Source: Chondrus crispus (Eukaryota > Rhodophyta > Florideophyceae > Gigartinales > Gigartinaceae). From it: a DNA stretch of 64,000 nt. Position 1 is the stretch's first letter. Each line of letters opens with the position of its first letter. The notes under the pieces were generated by a model, which worked only from the letters and a program-made list of their open reading frames with translations, was not told the DNA's origin and searched no databases. Positions 52,931-63,771 of this stretch are shown here, one piece after another. The stretch is taken from NCBI RefSeq assembly GCF_000350225.1, contig NW_005179004.1, positions 62,001 through 126,000 of the forward strand, in the 5' to 3' direction. A program made the translations under genes and the position numbers.

Positions 52931-53416
52931 CAGGGGGGTCTCCTTAATAGTTCGCTTTACAATAGTGCACATGGCCAAAAGTGCACCCCTTTCAGCGAGG
53001 TCACCATTCTTACCACGTGTACACTTGTGCACGTAGAGCCATGCCGATGTAGATGCACAACGCTGCGCTGCGGATGACGACAGTCATTACGCGTACGTGT
53101 ACATTTGTATATGTGTACACCTGCACCCGTAGGGACGGCGGAGGGTACTGCCCCTTAAGGGCAGAATGAGGACTGAAAGATAAAGGGAGGGAGGGAGGGG
53201 TTAAGGGAAAACTTGACAACTTGACAACGACCACGACTGCATGCTTCAGAGGCACTGCGCCGTGCGTGTTAAACGAGCCCTGTCTGAAGCCCATCATCAA
53301 CAAGCGCGCAAGAAGCGACGTCAAACGCTCATATCGGAACCTTCATTAGTTCGCGCCGTCAGTAGTGCGTATATATAGCTTATGGCACGAGGGTACACTA
53401 TTGAGGGGTACCTACT
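52931..53416. mobile_element. pogo-like MITE M5, 486 bp
   Basis: It is flanked by TA (52929-52930, 53417-53418). It begins CAGGGGGGTCTCCTTAATAG and on minus CAGTAGGTACCCCTCAATAG; in both, ATAGT starts 13 nt after TACAG. Extra ATAGTGC/AGTGCG words lie inside. No coding capacity. Confidence 0.75.
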
Positions 53417-53471
53417 GTACGATCATTTAGGTGCTGAGATATGCAAACTACCCTTGGGGTAGTATTTGCAA

Positions 53472-53488
53472 TACAGTACCCAAGGGTA
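53472..53488 (-). promoter_or_regulatory. 17-bp word TACCCTTGGGTACTGTA, copy 3
   Basis: Exact reverse-strand copy of 16310-16326. It is absent from the matching position of duplication copy 1 (about 39470-39480). No gene lies nearby. Confidence 0.3.
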
Positions 53489-53910
53489 CAGTATATATAT
53501 TTGTAGGTTGGTGAAGATTGACTGGAAATGATTGCAACTGATACTCTCGGTCACACAGTACGTGTACCATTTCAACAGCTTCTTGGAATTTGATTGTCTT
53601 AGTTGAGAGAGAGGTTTGGCGTTGCTAATGGCTATCAGACCGTTGGTCCTCCTACAGTATGGGGACAAAAAGTATTTTTCCTGGACAGCCCAACCCCCGC
53701 GTTTTCATTTGTGTTTTACGAAACCAGAAGGCCATCACCGCAGGAAGGGCATTTGTCTGTCGATTTTAGCGAACAAACTTAGTCGGACACGCTTGGTCGG
53801 ACACGCTTGGTCGGATAGACTCAACCGAAGTCTTTATACGTATTTCCCCTTTACTTTTTTGATAGAAGTAATGTGAAATCACGACAGATTCTGCACGCGT
53901 AAGCGAAGAC

Positions 53911-54992
53911 TTCTGTAGCCACTGCACGCGCGGGCATCGATGGATTCAAGCGGCGACGGAGACGGATAAGGTTTTCTGTTTGATGAGGCTCAGCGCGCAC
54001 TGCGAAGGGCGACGGGCTCCAGGAGACCAAGCTCGAAATAGATGGGAAAACGGGCGCGCTTTCGTTTCGGCTGTTTTTAGATGGCCCGATGGTCTCCGCA
54101 CGTCCGTGTGGCCTTGCCCGCAGAGCGACGAAGCGAAACCTCTCTCCCCTCGAGACCGTCGCGTAGACTTTCGTACATAAAGCGCGGCAACGCGTCAATA
54201 AAGGCAGCCCTCAGGAATCATCGACCTCCGAGGCGCGTTGCCGGCTGTAGTATAACCCCCCCCCTGGGGCTTTATTTTAGATTAGATCAACTCAGAATCG
54301 GATCGGTTACTGTAGGGCTCGATGCTCTACAGTACCACCACGTGTACCCCCAAGTACAGGGGGGCACGTGTACACGTGTACGCGCGGAACGAAGAGCGCG
54401 CACACACGTTACTGTCAGCCCCGATGGCTGACAGTATTACAGTGTCGACTGACCGCTACAGTACGTCGCTACAGTACATCGGTACTGTACTATTATGATA
54501 GGTTATTATGTACATTAAATATGGAGCGGACCGGCGGCGGTGGAGGAGGACAAGCACGGACTTGTCACCCACCGACCGTCAAGGTCCGACTTCCCGCTTA
54601 TTCTAAGGTAGCGTTCGCTAACTACCTTAGAGGGGCACCGAGCGCGGGTTGAGGACGCGCGCGGTACGCCCACGAGCCGGCTCCGCCTCCGCCCGTCGGT
54701 ACTGGATCGTCACCCAGTACCGCGCCGGGGCGTCGAGGCGTCGAATCGCTCGCGCGTACCGGCGTCCTCCCCGTTCCTGCTCTACCACGCTACCCGGGCC
54801 CGCTGCCCGGTGCCGTTAGCTGGTGTCCCGCTTCACCCCCGTCTTCCCGTTCGGACGGGGTCTACGTCGAGCTGTGCATACACCCCTCTCCGTTGGGGGT
54901 GTTTATGCTACAGTGGTCTCCCGACCTAGAAGACCCTGGAGTCCGATCTCCGAGAAGACTTCCGCTTCCCTCCGCGACCCGATCGCGTCGAG
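53911..54992. other. 5' region of gypsy element D, LTR not resolved
   Basis: It contains a C-run at about 54257-54266, dense TACAGTA/TACTGTA words at 54310-54500, inverted ACTGTCAGCC/GGCTGACAGT (about 54413-54434), and a CTAAGGTAG...CTACCTTAG hairpin (about 54603-54631). The 5' LTR and leader should be here, but I found no matching 3' copy in 62285-64000, so boundaries are not given. Confidence 0.4.
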
Positions 54993-57563
54993 ATGAGCCA
55001 AGAGTTTGAGCCCTCGATCCGCTCCGAAGCGGCGGATCTGAGTCCGGCCGCTGTGCAGTCCCCATCCGCCCCGTCGGGCGACGGCGACGCAGGTCCTCGT
55101 GACCGCGAACCGTCGCTCGGATCCTCCGAGGAAAGAGCGGCGGCGATGTTCGAACGCATAGCCGAATACATCGAGGAAGTCCGTACTTCCCTTCGGATCG
55201 ATGTATCGGACCATGTATACACTCGATGTATGGCCGAACTCCGCTCCCTGCGTGAAGGGAGGTTCGATAGAGTGACGCAGTCCTTAGAGAATCTCCGAGC
55301 ACTGATCGACGAGTTACACTCGCGGATCGTGCTCGTCGAAGACTCCCGTTTCGCCTCGCCCGGACCGTCCGGGCAAGGTCGCCCTGAGAGGCCGACCTCG
55401 GTGAGACGACCCGAGGACCGAACCTCTCCGTCTGCAGAGCAATTGGGTGCGTTCGCGCACCTCTCCGCTGAGCTCGACGCCACTCGTCGGCGTGCTCGTG
55501 ACATGGAACGTACCATGGCCGAAGGGCTACCCGGTGCCCTCCCGAGAGGGCCCGGTGGTACCGTACCTCCGAGCGCCGCCGCCCCCGAGGGTTGGCGTCC
55601 GACTGGTGCCGCTACCAGTCGGACTGCAGAAGGAAGCCGTCCTCCGATAGACGCGAACTTCGCGTCTGAGACCCAAGCCTTGCCGCCTATCGCCGGAAGT
55701 AGGCGGCAAGTGGACCGCGTATCGTACGCGGACGAAAAGGACCGTGGAGGAGCCGCCCGCGGATCCGGAGAACCGACGTTCTCCGTTGATCCCCGCTGGG
55801 GCGGCTACCCGCCGGCGAGTTACGCCGAGCATCCAGGTCCGGTAGACGTCCGTACGCTACCGGTTACCTCCTTCGGCACGCTGGGTCCCGCTGAACCCGG
55901 GATCGAGCCGGTACATACGATGATCCAAGAGTTCAGCGCCGTTGCTGACTATCGTATGTACCGCTTGGATAACACCTCGAGGCTCGTTACCTCGGGTGAC
56001 GCGGGACGGATCGCGAAGTACGTCCAACGTTGTCGTGGGATCCGTCCCACGATGCGCAGCTTCGACGGTACCGACCCGATCCAGCTGCTGCCGCTCTTGA
56101 AGGATATCCGAATCACCTTCAACTCGCAACACCTGACCGAAGGTGTTGCGGTACGAGTCCTCGCGCACTTCTTGGAGCGCGACGCGGAGCGCCTGTATAC
56201 GAGTTATACGATGCGTGGCCTCCGCGCCGGCCAGCTCCACGACGATGTGAGCTGGCCGGGGCTCGTGAATCAATTCTTGAAACGCTACCTCACGGACGAC
56301 GTGTTAGGTGAAGCGTACGACGCTGTCGCTACGGCGCGACAGCAATCGCATGAGACGGAAAGCACGTTTGCTGACCGACTCGAGACTGCCGCGTTCCGAT
56401 GCACTGCAGTCTTCTCCGAACAGTCCCTCGCGCACTACTTCGTGCGGGGACTTGCACCGGCAACCCGTGCCGCAGTATCCGAAACTGTGCAAAGGCTGCC
56501 AGGCAGTCAGAAGACCGATCTTCCGACCATCCGCCGTATCGCCACGGCGGAAGGTACAACGTACCGCGCCCGGCGCGGTTTACCTCTGCCGGATTCGAAA
56601 CCGGCAGGGAAGGCTGGCAGGACTACGAAGTCCGCCGCGACAAGTTCGCCCGCCTCGACCCTCCATATCGGGGAGGATGAGTGGCAGGCCGACCCTGTCC
56701 TCATTACGCGAGGAGCAGGGCCCGTGGGGGCACGAACCCCTTCACCGATGTCGACCGGAACGACATCGAGTTACGCGACCGCCTTCGCGGCCACTCCAAG
56801 AGTGGCAAGGGGTACGGACCCCCGGGTCGCAGAGCTCGACATATCGAGCCGAGATGCAGGAGGCGAAGCGCCTCGCGTGCCCCTCCTCACCGATGAGGAG
56901 GCGCGGCACGCGGCGACCTTCGCCTCAACGGACGGCAGCGCGTACGTGTGCTGGCTATGCCGTACGTACGGGCATGCCATGTACGCGTGCCCGTTCCTGT
57001 CGCCGGAACAACGGATGTTCACGGCGTACAGGAACTACCGCTACCAGATGGAGACGCGCCCCGGTGCGCGTAATCTCCTCCGGCAAGCGGCGGGCGAGAG
57101 CCGTCCCCCGCGTCAAGGTTTCCCGAACCGAACGGGTGGGGGCGCACGCTTCGCCCCCCGTGGAGGCGGGTACCGTCGTAACGAAGTCGACCGTCGGGAT
57201 CGACCCGCCTATCGCCGGGCGGACACAAGGTACCCCCGACAAGGAGAAAGAGGGGACCGAGACCGTTCTCGGTTACCCCAACAGGTACAAAATGCGATAA
57301 TGTACCTGCAAGACTGGGTAGAGGATCCGTACCCTCTACCCACGGAGGGTCACGAAGGAGAGCCGACTCGCTTCGTCCCCCATATCCTGCGACGACCGGA
57401 CGCCGCAGGTCAAGGCCCGGAAGCACCGGAGTACTTCGCCAAGGCCGCCGAGCCGCAGTGGGGGAATCGTCCCGACCCACGCGACCGGATACCGGAAGAG
57501 GACCTGGCCGTCGATAGCCAGGAGGTTAGCTCCGATAGCACGGGTAGTTCGAAAAAAGGGTAA
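54993..57563 (+). CDS. Gag of element D
   Basis: An 856-residue protein. The N-terminal 300 residues are Ser/Pro/Arg-rich with a helical EERAAAMFERIAEYIEEVR stretch. The capsid part (about 300-520) has DYRMYRLDNTSRLV, FDGTDPIQLLPLLKDI and AVRVLAHFLERDAERL, homologous to Gag of element L. A CCHC zinc knuckle CWLCRTYGHAMYAC lies at about 56949-56990. The C-terminal part is Arg-rich. The stop (TAA, 57561-57563) directly follows GAAAAAAGGG. Gag forms particles and binds RNA. The length and intact frame suggest it was recently functional. Confidence 0.88.
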   Translation: MSQEFEPSIRSEAADLSPAAVQSPSAPSGDGDAGPRDREPSLGSSEERAAAMFERIAEYIEEVRTSLRIDVSDHVYTRCMAELRSLREGRFDRVTQSLENLRALIDELHSRIVLVEDSRFASPGPSGQGRPERPTSVRRPEDRTSPSAEQLGAFAHLSAELDATRRRARDMERTMAEGLPGALPRGPGGTVPPSAAAPEGWRPTGAATSRTAEGSRPPIDANFASETQALPPIAGSRRQVDRVSYADEKDRGGAARGSGEPTFSVDPRWGGYPPASYAEHPGPVDVRTLPVTSFGTLGPAEPGIEPVHTMIQEFSAVADYRMYRLDNTSRLVTSGDAGRIAKYVQRCRGIRPTMRSFDGTDPIQLLPLLKDIRITFNSQHLTEGVAVRVLAHFLERDAERLYTSYTMRGLRAGQLHDDVSWPGLVNQFLKRYLTDDVLGEAYDAVATARQQSHETESTFADRLETAAFRCTAVFSEQSLAHYFVRGLAPATRAAVSETVQRLPGSQKTDLPTIRRIATAEGTTYRARRGLPLPDSKPAGKAGRTTKSAATSSPASTLHIGEDEWQADPVLITRGAGPVGARTPSPMSTGTTSSYATAFAATPRVARGTDPRVAELDISSRDAGGEAPRVPLLTDEEARHAATFASTDGSAYVCWLCRTYGHAMYACPFLSPEQRMFTAYRNYRYQMETRPGARNLLRQAAGESRPPRQGFPNRTGGGARFAPRGGGYRRNEVDRRDRPAYRRADTRYPRQGERGDRDRSRLPQQVQNAIMYLQDWVEDPYPLPTEGHEGEPTRFVPHILRRPDAAGQGPEAPEYFAKAAEPQWGNRPDPRDRIPEEDLAVDSQEVSSDSTGSSKKG

Positions 57564-57600
57564 AGACGGTTACGTACACGCGGTCGCGTGAGCCGTCTTT
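57551..57600 (+). other. candidate -1 ribosomal frameshift signal between gag and pol
   Basis: GAAAAAAGGG (57551-57560) precedes the gag stop; in the gag frame it reads AAA AAA GGG TAA. Four nt after the A-run a hairpin starts: AAAGACGG (57562-57569) pairs with CCGTCTTT (57593-57600), and TTACG (57570-57574) with CGTGA (57587-57591) across one bulged G and one wobble pair, 12-nt loop. The pol frame is -1 relative to gag and open from here on. Slippage on A/G with a downstream stem is a known mechanism; use here is inferred. Confidence 0.6.
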
Positions 57601-57703
57601 TCCCCACGAACTAGACCCGACCCCGCGTGCTCGCCAAGGACACGGGGGGTATTGTCCGATAATACATCCCCCGCTACCGGAGGCGAGCACGGGAGCTCCT
57701 GTA

Positions 57704-60700
57704 ATGCCGATACAGGAGGGAGCGCATGTCGAGGCCTCCGAAGGCCCGACGTTAGGAGAACAAGACACCGGGACAGCCGACGTCCCGGTGAGGCGTAACG
57801 ATGGCGACGGGGGCAACGACGACCGAAAAGATTCGGTCAACCCCCTGACTCCCGCGAGCCCAAGGTCGCCGGAGAGAGGTCCGTGCCATACGGACTCGAG
57901 TAATCCGAGGGGCGTCACTGATCCGCGGACGCCCCAAGGAAGGGGGAGAAGGAAACGCAAGCGGGGCCAGCACCGAAATCGAGGGCCCCGGCGGAACGAC
58001 CTCACCGATAAGGTCGCCCCGAAGGTTGTCGACGGCGTCATTTGCCTTATGACGTCGAAGATCTACAACGTCCTCGGCTCGATAGCCACAGAGGGAAATG
58101 CATTTAAACCCCGCACGATCGCCGTTGATACGTGCTCGGGGTATAATCTGGTGAGGAAGGCCGACCTTCCCCCCGATTGGACGCGTTACGTCGTGCACGA
58201 CGCACCTCTGCCACGATTGGCAGGCGCGAATAGCAACCCCCTCAAGCTTTCGGCCGTCGTCCGCCTGGCGGTGCGGTTGAGGAACACGGTGTTCCGAATT
58301 CCGTTCGTAGTCGCGGACCAGCTCGCCGTGCCAGTCCTTCTCGGCACGGCCTTCATCGATACGCACGTGCGATGTATCGACATCGAAGCTCAACGAATGG
58401 AGCTACGCCAAGGCGGTTCCGTCACCATCGTCGACGGAAAGGGGGAGTCGACTCCCCCTACCAGGCGACACGGGCGACACACGGGTCGGCCAGACGTACG
58501 CGAGGAGGCCCCGCAAGCGATCCGAATCGCCCGCTGGGTTACCATCCCCGCGATGTCACAAGCCCGCGTGCGTGTGACAACCGCGGGGAGGGGCCTCGTG
58601 TTCCTGGAACCCAAGCCCTCACTCCAACACCGACATGGAGTGAGGCTGACGAATGGCGTCGCGGAGGTCCTACCGAATCAGACCTTCGACGTCATCGTCG
58701 CGAATTTCTCACGACGAGAAAGGAGGCTTCCGAAGCACACCGTCGTGGGATACGCGAAGCGCAACCCCCTCGCGATCCTCACTCCCGAACGTAAGGTCGC
58801 CGAGGGGATCGCGCACGCGCTACACCTGACCGACTTGACCGATCAAGTCGGTGGGGTAGGAGTTGGCCGATCCAACTCCGACGATAAGACCACCGTCGGG
58901 GGCAGGGGGGTCGACCCGGTCGAACGGTCACCTCTAGGCCAACCGACGGCGAGGGGTACTGTACTCCCCCAGCAAAAGGATCCCGAAAATCCACCGATGG
59001 ATTGGGAAAAAGAGATCGACCTGTCATACATCGATGATGACAAGCTCCGTGGCCACGTGCTCGAGATGCTCCGTAAGCACTCGAGCCTATGGAGCGGTGC
59101 GCTTGGAACGATCCAAGCCACGGAGCACCGCATCCCCCTCGAACCGGGAACGAAACCGATTCGTTCTATGCCCTATCGGAAGGGCCCGGCCATGCGCGAA
59201 ATGGTTGCGAAGGAGGTCAACAAGATGTTGAACGCAGGGGTTATCGAACCCGCGAGCACCGAGTGGGCGTCCCCGGTGGTGCTCGTACCGAAGAAAGACG
59301 GCTCTCTTCGGTTCTGCGTAGACTACCGGCGTCTCAACGCGAAGACCGCAGCGGATTCGTATCCGCTGCCACGGATGGACGACTGCATCGACTCGTTAGG
59401 AGATGCAGCCGTCTTCACCACGTTGGACTGCAATTCCGGTTATTGGCAGATCCCGGTCGCCCCGGAAGACCGGGATAAGACCACGTTTACGACGCACATG
59501 GGCACGTTTCGCCACTTGCGCATGCCGTTTGGACTCAAAGGGGCACCGGCCACCTTCCAACGTGCGCTCGACATAATACTCTCCGGAGTCCGCTGGCAAA
59601 TATGCCTCGTCTATCTCGACGACGTGATCGTGTTCTCCCGTACGCACGGAGAACACGCGAGGCATCTCGATACCGTCTTGAGCTTACTGCGGAGTTCCGG
59701 CATCTCCCTTAAGCTCAAGAAGTGCAGCTTCTTCCGACCGAAGGTGCACTACCTGGGGCACGTCATCTACCCAGGCAAGTTGAGCGTGGCCGATACGGCG
59801 GCCGACGCTTTCAAGACGTTCACGTTCCCGAGGACGTTGACGCAAGTGCGCTCGTTCCTCGGGGCGTGTAACGTATACCGCCGATTCGTTAAGGGGTTCG
59901 CTAAGATTGCACGTCCTCTGACCGACATGACGCGCAAGGATTCGGATCCCGATTTCTATAACCCCACGGAGCGGCAACTTCAGGCGTTCGAGAACCTTAA
60001 GAAGTGCATGATCGCTCCGCCGATCCTCGCGTTGCCCCGGCACGGTCGTCCGTACATGATAGACACCGACGCGAGTGCCTACCAACTCGGCTGCACCTTA
60101 CTTCAGGAGCACGAAGAGCCGAACGACTGGCGCCCCGTGGGGTATTGGTCGTACTCACTGTCCGATAGTGAGCGCAACTACAGCGCTACCGAACGCGAGT
60201 GCTTCGCCGTAGTGTGGGCCGTCCGCACACTACGGCCGTACGTAGAAGGCACGAAGTTCACCGTACGGACGGACCATGACGCCCTCCGATGGCTCATGTC
60301 CCTCACCAAGAGTTCCGGAAGACTCACCCGGTGGCGGCTACGTCTGGCTGAATACGATTTCACCATTCAGTACCGCCCCGGACGCGTGCATCAGGTGCCC
60401 GATGCCCTGTCACGACTCGTGTCGCCGAAGGTCGCCGATGACCTTCGCTCCACCGTCGAGGTGGATGACGACATCCCCACTTTCGACGGGGGCACGACAG
60501 TTCGAGACGTATCGAACGAGCTCGCGGACCACGCTTGTACCGCGAGCTGTGATCATCAGGCCGTCTATGTCTTCGTAACGACACGGAATCAAGCCGAAGC
60601 CCGAACAAGGTCGCGCGCACGGACGCGCGACGAACCGCGAGGTGACGACGAAGACCCCGCTCTCCAAGGACCCAATTCGTTTTGGGAGGAGAACGACGAG

Positions 60701-62284
60701 TTCGACGCCGCCGACATCCAGCACGCCGAAGACCCCGAGGCTGGCGCGCTCGACTCCCCGGTCGCCCCACCGCAGGACGACCTTCCGGCCCCTCTTACGA
60801 TAGAGGAGATAGCCGAGGAGCAACGCGTGGATGACTTCTGCCAAACCGTTTTGGCACGACAGTCAGAGTCCCGGGACTCCGCGTTCTTCGAGGACCACCA
60901 AGGGGTGCTCAAGCGGAGACACCCCTTCGACCCTGATATCGTTCAGGTCGTGGTGCCTCGGACGCTCCGCGCCAGGCTCCTTCGCCTGTGCCACAACCCG
61001 GCCATCGCGGGGCACCCGGGCCAGAACCGTATGTACTACGCACTTCGACGCGAGTACTACTGGCCCCACCTGGCTGCAGACGTTGCAGCCACGGTGCGAG
61101 GGTGTCGAACCTGCGCGATGAACCGGGTGAAGCTGAGGAAACATCTCAACCGATTGAGATTGTTTCCAGCTACGAGGCCCCTCGAGAGCCTCGCGATCGA
61201 CATCTTGGGGCCGCTCCCCAAGACGAAGACAGGAAAACGGTTCCTGCTCGTGATCACGGACCGCTTCAGTAAGCTAACGCAAGTCGTTGCGCTCCGCACG
61301 ATAACAGCGCACACGGTCGCAGTTGCGTTCTGCGACTCGTGGGTGTTCAAGTATGGCGTCCCTCGCACGTTGCTTTCGGACAACGGCCCTCAGTTTAATG
61401 CCAAGTTCTTCCACAGCACGTGCCGCGTTCTGGGGATAACGAATTTGTACACTTCGGCGTACCATCCCCAGACGAACGGGCAAGTCGAGCGTTATAACCG
61501 AACAATCGCCTCGATGCTGCGGAACTACGTGGGTGAACACCAGGACGACTGGGATGTGTACGTGGGGCCGCTTACGTATGCGTAAAACTCCCACGTACAT
61601 CGCACCACACGCACCACGCCGTTTGAGCTCGTGCTCAGCAGGCCACCGCCGGAGTTCTCTCTCCGACGGGCGGACGGCGACGCGCCCCCTTCCGATAGGG
61701 GGAACCAACGTGCCGAGTTCCTCAAGACCTTGGATTCGACTATCCAAAAGGCCTACGGGAGCCTGCGTCGCACGCAGGCTCGCTACAAGCGCGACTTCGA
61801 TAAGCGCATACGACGTATTAATTCCCGCCTCCGTCCCGGAGAATACGTATATCTCAACCCCACCGATGGGGCTAAGACATCAAACAAGCTCGCTTCGCCC
61901 GCTGTCGGACCCTACCGCGTGCTCGCCAATGACCGCCGAACCATCACGATCGATCGTGATGGGGTCACCGAGCGAGTCTCCGCCGACCGCTGCGTGTACG
62001 CGCCGTCTCCGATAGACGCGCCACGAGCAAGTACGACGACCCCGCGGGACCTCGCCGATAAGGTCACCGCGGGAACGCAGTATGCCGTCGAACGGCTACT
62101 GAGACATCGAGTCATGGAAGACGGAACTACGGAGTTCCTCATCAAGTGGGCGGATTACGACGCGCCCACTTGGACTGCGCGAACTCACGTCCCGGAGGAG
62201 TTGGTGTCTCGTTACGCCCAACGCCTCCGGAGACGAACCGGCAGAGATCTCACCCAAACCGTGAACGCGGACGTTCACGCTTAA
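57704..62284 (+). pseudogene. pol of element D with chromodomain, single in-frame stop
   Basis: The frame is open upstream of its first ATG (57704) back into gag, and runs to 62284 except for TAA at 61583-61585. Domains: protease with VDTCSGYN (about 58123-58146); reverse transcriptase with LRFCVDYRRLN, MPFGLKGAPATFQR and YLDD (about 59612-59623); RNase H with IDTDASAYQLG; integrase HHCC (HNPAIAGHPG...CRTC), then AIDILGPLPK, LLSDNGPQF and Glu in TNGQVERYN; a C-terminal chromodomain TQYAVERLL...EFLIKWADYDAPTW near the end. The stop follows LTYA, where Tyr is usual, so TAY to TAA is the simplest explanation. It separates integrase core from chromodomain and should inactivate this copy. Confidence 0.9.
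62090..62260 (+). other. chromodomain at the end of pol, element D
   Basis: YAVERLLRHRVMEDGTTEFL, then IKWADYDAPTWTA and VPEELVSRY: the chromodomain core with aromatic Tyr, Trp and Tyr positions. It is cut off from the rest of pol by the stop at 61583. Compare the copies at 1790 and 3070. Confidence 0.75.
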
Positions 62285-63771
62285 GGGGGGGGCCCTCAAC
62301 CGCTCCTTCGCGGATTAACCCCAGCCTGCACGAACGGACTAAAAAGGGGAACCGAAGGAGGACGGTGGACCCTATCGGAGGGTCACAGCCGGGGACGTGT
62401 TCAAGTCAAGGCATCTTGACTTCTCGTACGTCAAGGACGCGAGACATAAGAACAGGACAGTACGAACTGCCTGAAATCACGAGAGCCCCTCGGTGGGCGG
62501 AGCTAGGGACCAGAATGCCCATCGCTTGCGTCTCGGAATATCCGAGAAGGTGGAGGCTCACGGCGAGCCATTAATCAGCATCCGGGTTATACAGCCCGGC
62601 AGAAGACCGGATCATGACCCTCCCGGTGTGGGTCGTGCGCGAGAAGACGCACGAAACGCGCAGGCAGACGCCCAGGCGAGGGGAGCGGCGTCAGGAGAAC
62701 GCGCGCTACGGCCGTTCAATAAGAGCGAGGAAGCGAGAACAACTCAGTCGGAGGGGCACCAATATGTGCGCACGGACGAGAGACATTTCAAAACCGCCGC
62801 CGAGACATGCCCCGTAATGATACGGGGAGATGAGAACGTTACACGTGAGCGGCGCCAGATGCGCGCCATGCACCAACACCGATCGCGTCATCACCAAATC
62901 ACTGCCGCCACAGTACCCCGAAAATAACGGAAAAATTAAGGGGTGGATAAATTACACCGGCACGTGCGCCGCGTCCTGGGGCACTGTACGCCATACGAAA
63001 AGCAAGGAGAAGGCGGACGGCGCTGAGCTAGGGTACAACAGGTACCACCTGCAGGTACACACGTCCGCCCCCTGACCGAGCAGGGAAGCACGCGCGAGGT
63101 TGAATCCCACGCTGGCATCGAGCGGGTGCCTCGAAAGACTGACGTGCGGCGAGCCGCCAGACTGGTTCTTTTTCCTCTAACCTTCCTAGCGCGCACTGCC
63201 GACCGAGCACAGGTCGAGCTTCGAACCCGAGCCGTGCCCCCTCGACCAACGGGGGAGCGGCGGACTACCGTTGAGGAGAAGACGAGCGCGGGGGGGAGGG
63301 CTTCCGCGCACTCGAACATCCGACACCAACGGCGAACGGCGCTGGAAGACGCCTCCCCCAGGGGACCCTACGTCACTAACCTCTCATCTCTGGGCGGATC
63401 GCGAACCGCGGTTGCGAACAGGCGGCCTATGGCCGAAAGGAGGGACGGGTACCGACGACGAACACCCGGCGAACCCGCAACCCCAACTACGACGCTCAGA
63501 GAGGAGCAGACTAAGACGCTTACCCTGGCCTCGGCGCAGCAAGAAGACGCCGCCCCCGCAGAAGAGGGAAGAAACGCAAGAAAGCGGCGCCAGCGCACAG
63601 CGACGGCGAGAAGAATAACCTGCGCGACCGTACCCCGCGAGTCAGTTGGCTAGCGACGCCACTGCGACGAGCAGAAACGTCAGGCCCTCGGTTTGCCGCT
63701 AGCCGTGAATTTGAAGACCGGAGCGCGGGTCGCGAACGTCAACGCGGTTGGCATGCTCAGATGCAGGATAG
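62285..63771. other. GC-rich 3' region of element D; no recognised gene
   Basis: It starts with a GGGGGGGG run (about 62285-62291) right after the pol stop, possibly a polypurine tract. Long frames on several strands are Arg/Thr-rich, overlapping and domain-free, as expected from composition. An LTR may be here but cannot be paired. Confidence 0.45.

Larger units (their letters stand above)
52455..53910. repeat. segmental duplication copy 2 (partner 38735-39700)
   Basis: It is similar to copy 1 over 52455-52920 and 53420-53640 plus 53830-53910, with MITE M5 and about 190 bp of other sequence between. Confidence 0.75.
54993..62284 (+). mobile_element. Ty3/gypsy chromovirus (element D), nearly intact coding region
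   Basis: Gag, then protease-RT-RNase H-integrase-chromodomain in gypsy order. The only coding lesion seen is one stop codon in pol. LTRs were not identified, so the limits given are those of the coding region. Confidence 0.9.

Noticed and set aside
54862..57607. Frames opposite and out of phase with gag of element D
   Set aside because: Shadows of the gag coding sequence; no independent domain or start signal.
62946..63653. Arg/Thr-rich frames after element D
   Set aside because: Overlapping on both strands with no domain; expected from GC-rich DNA.
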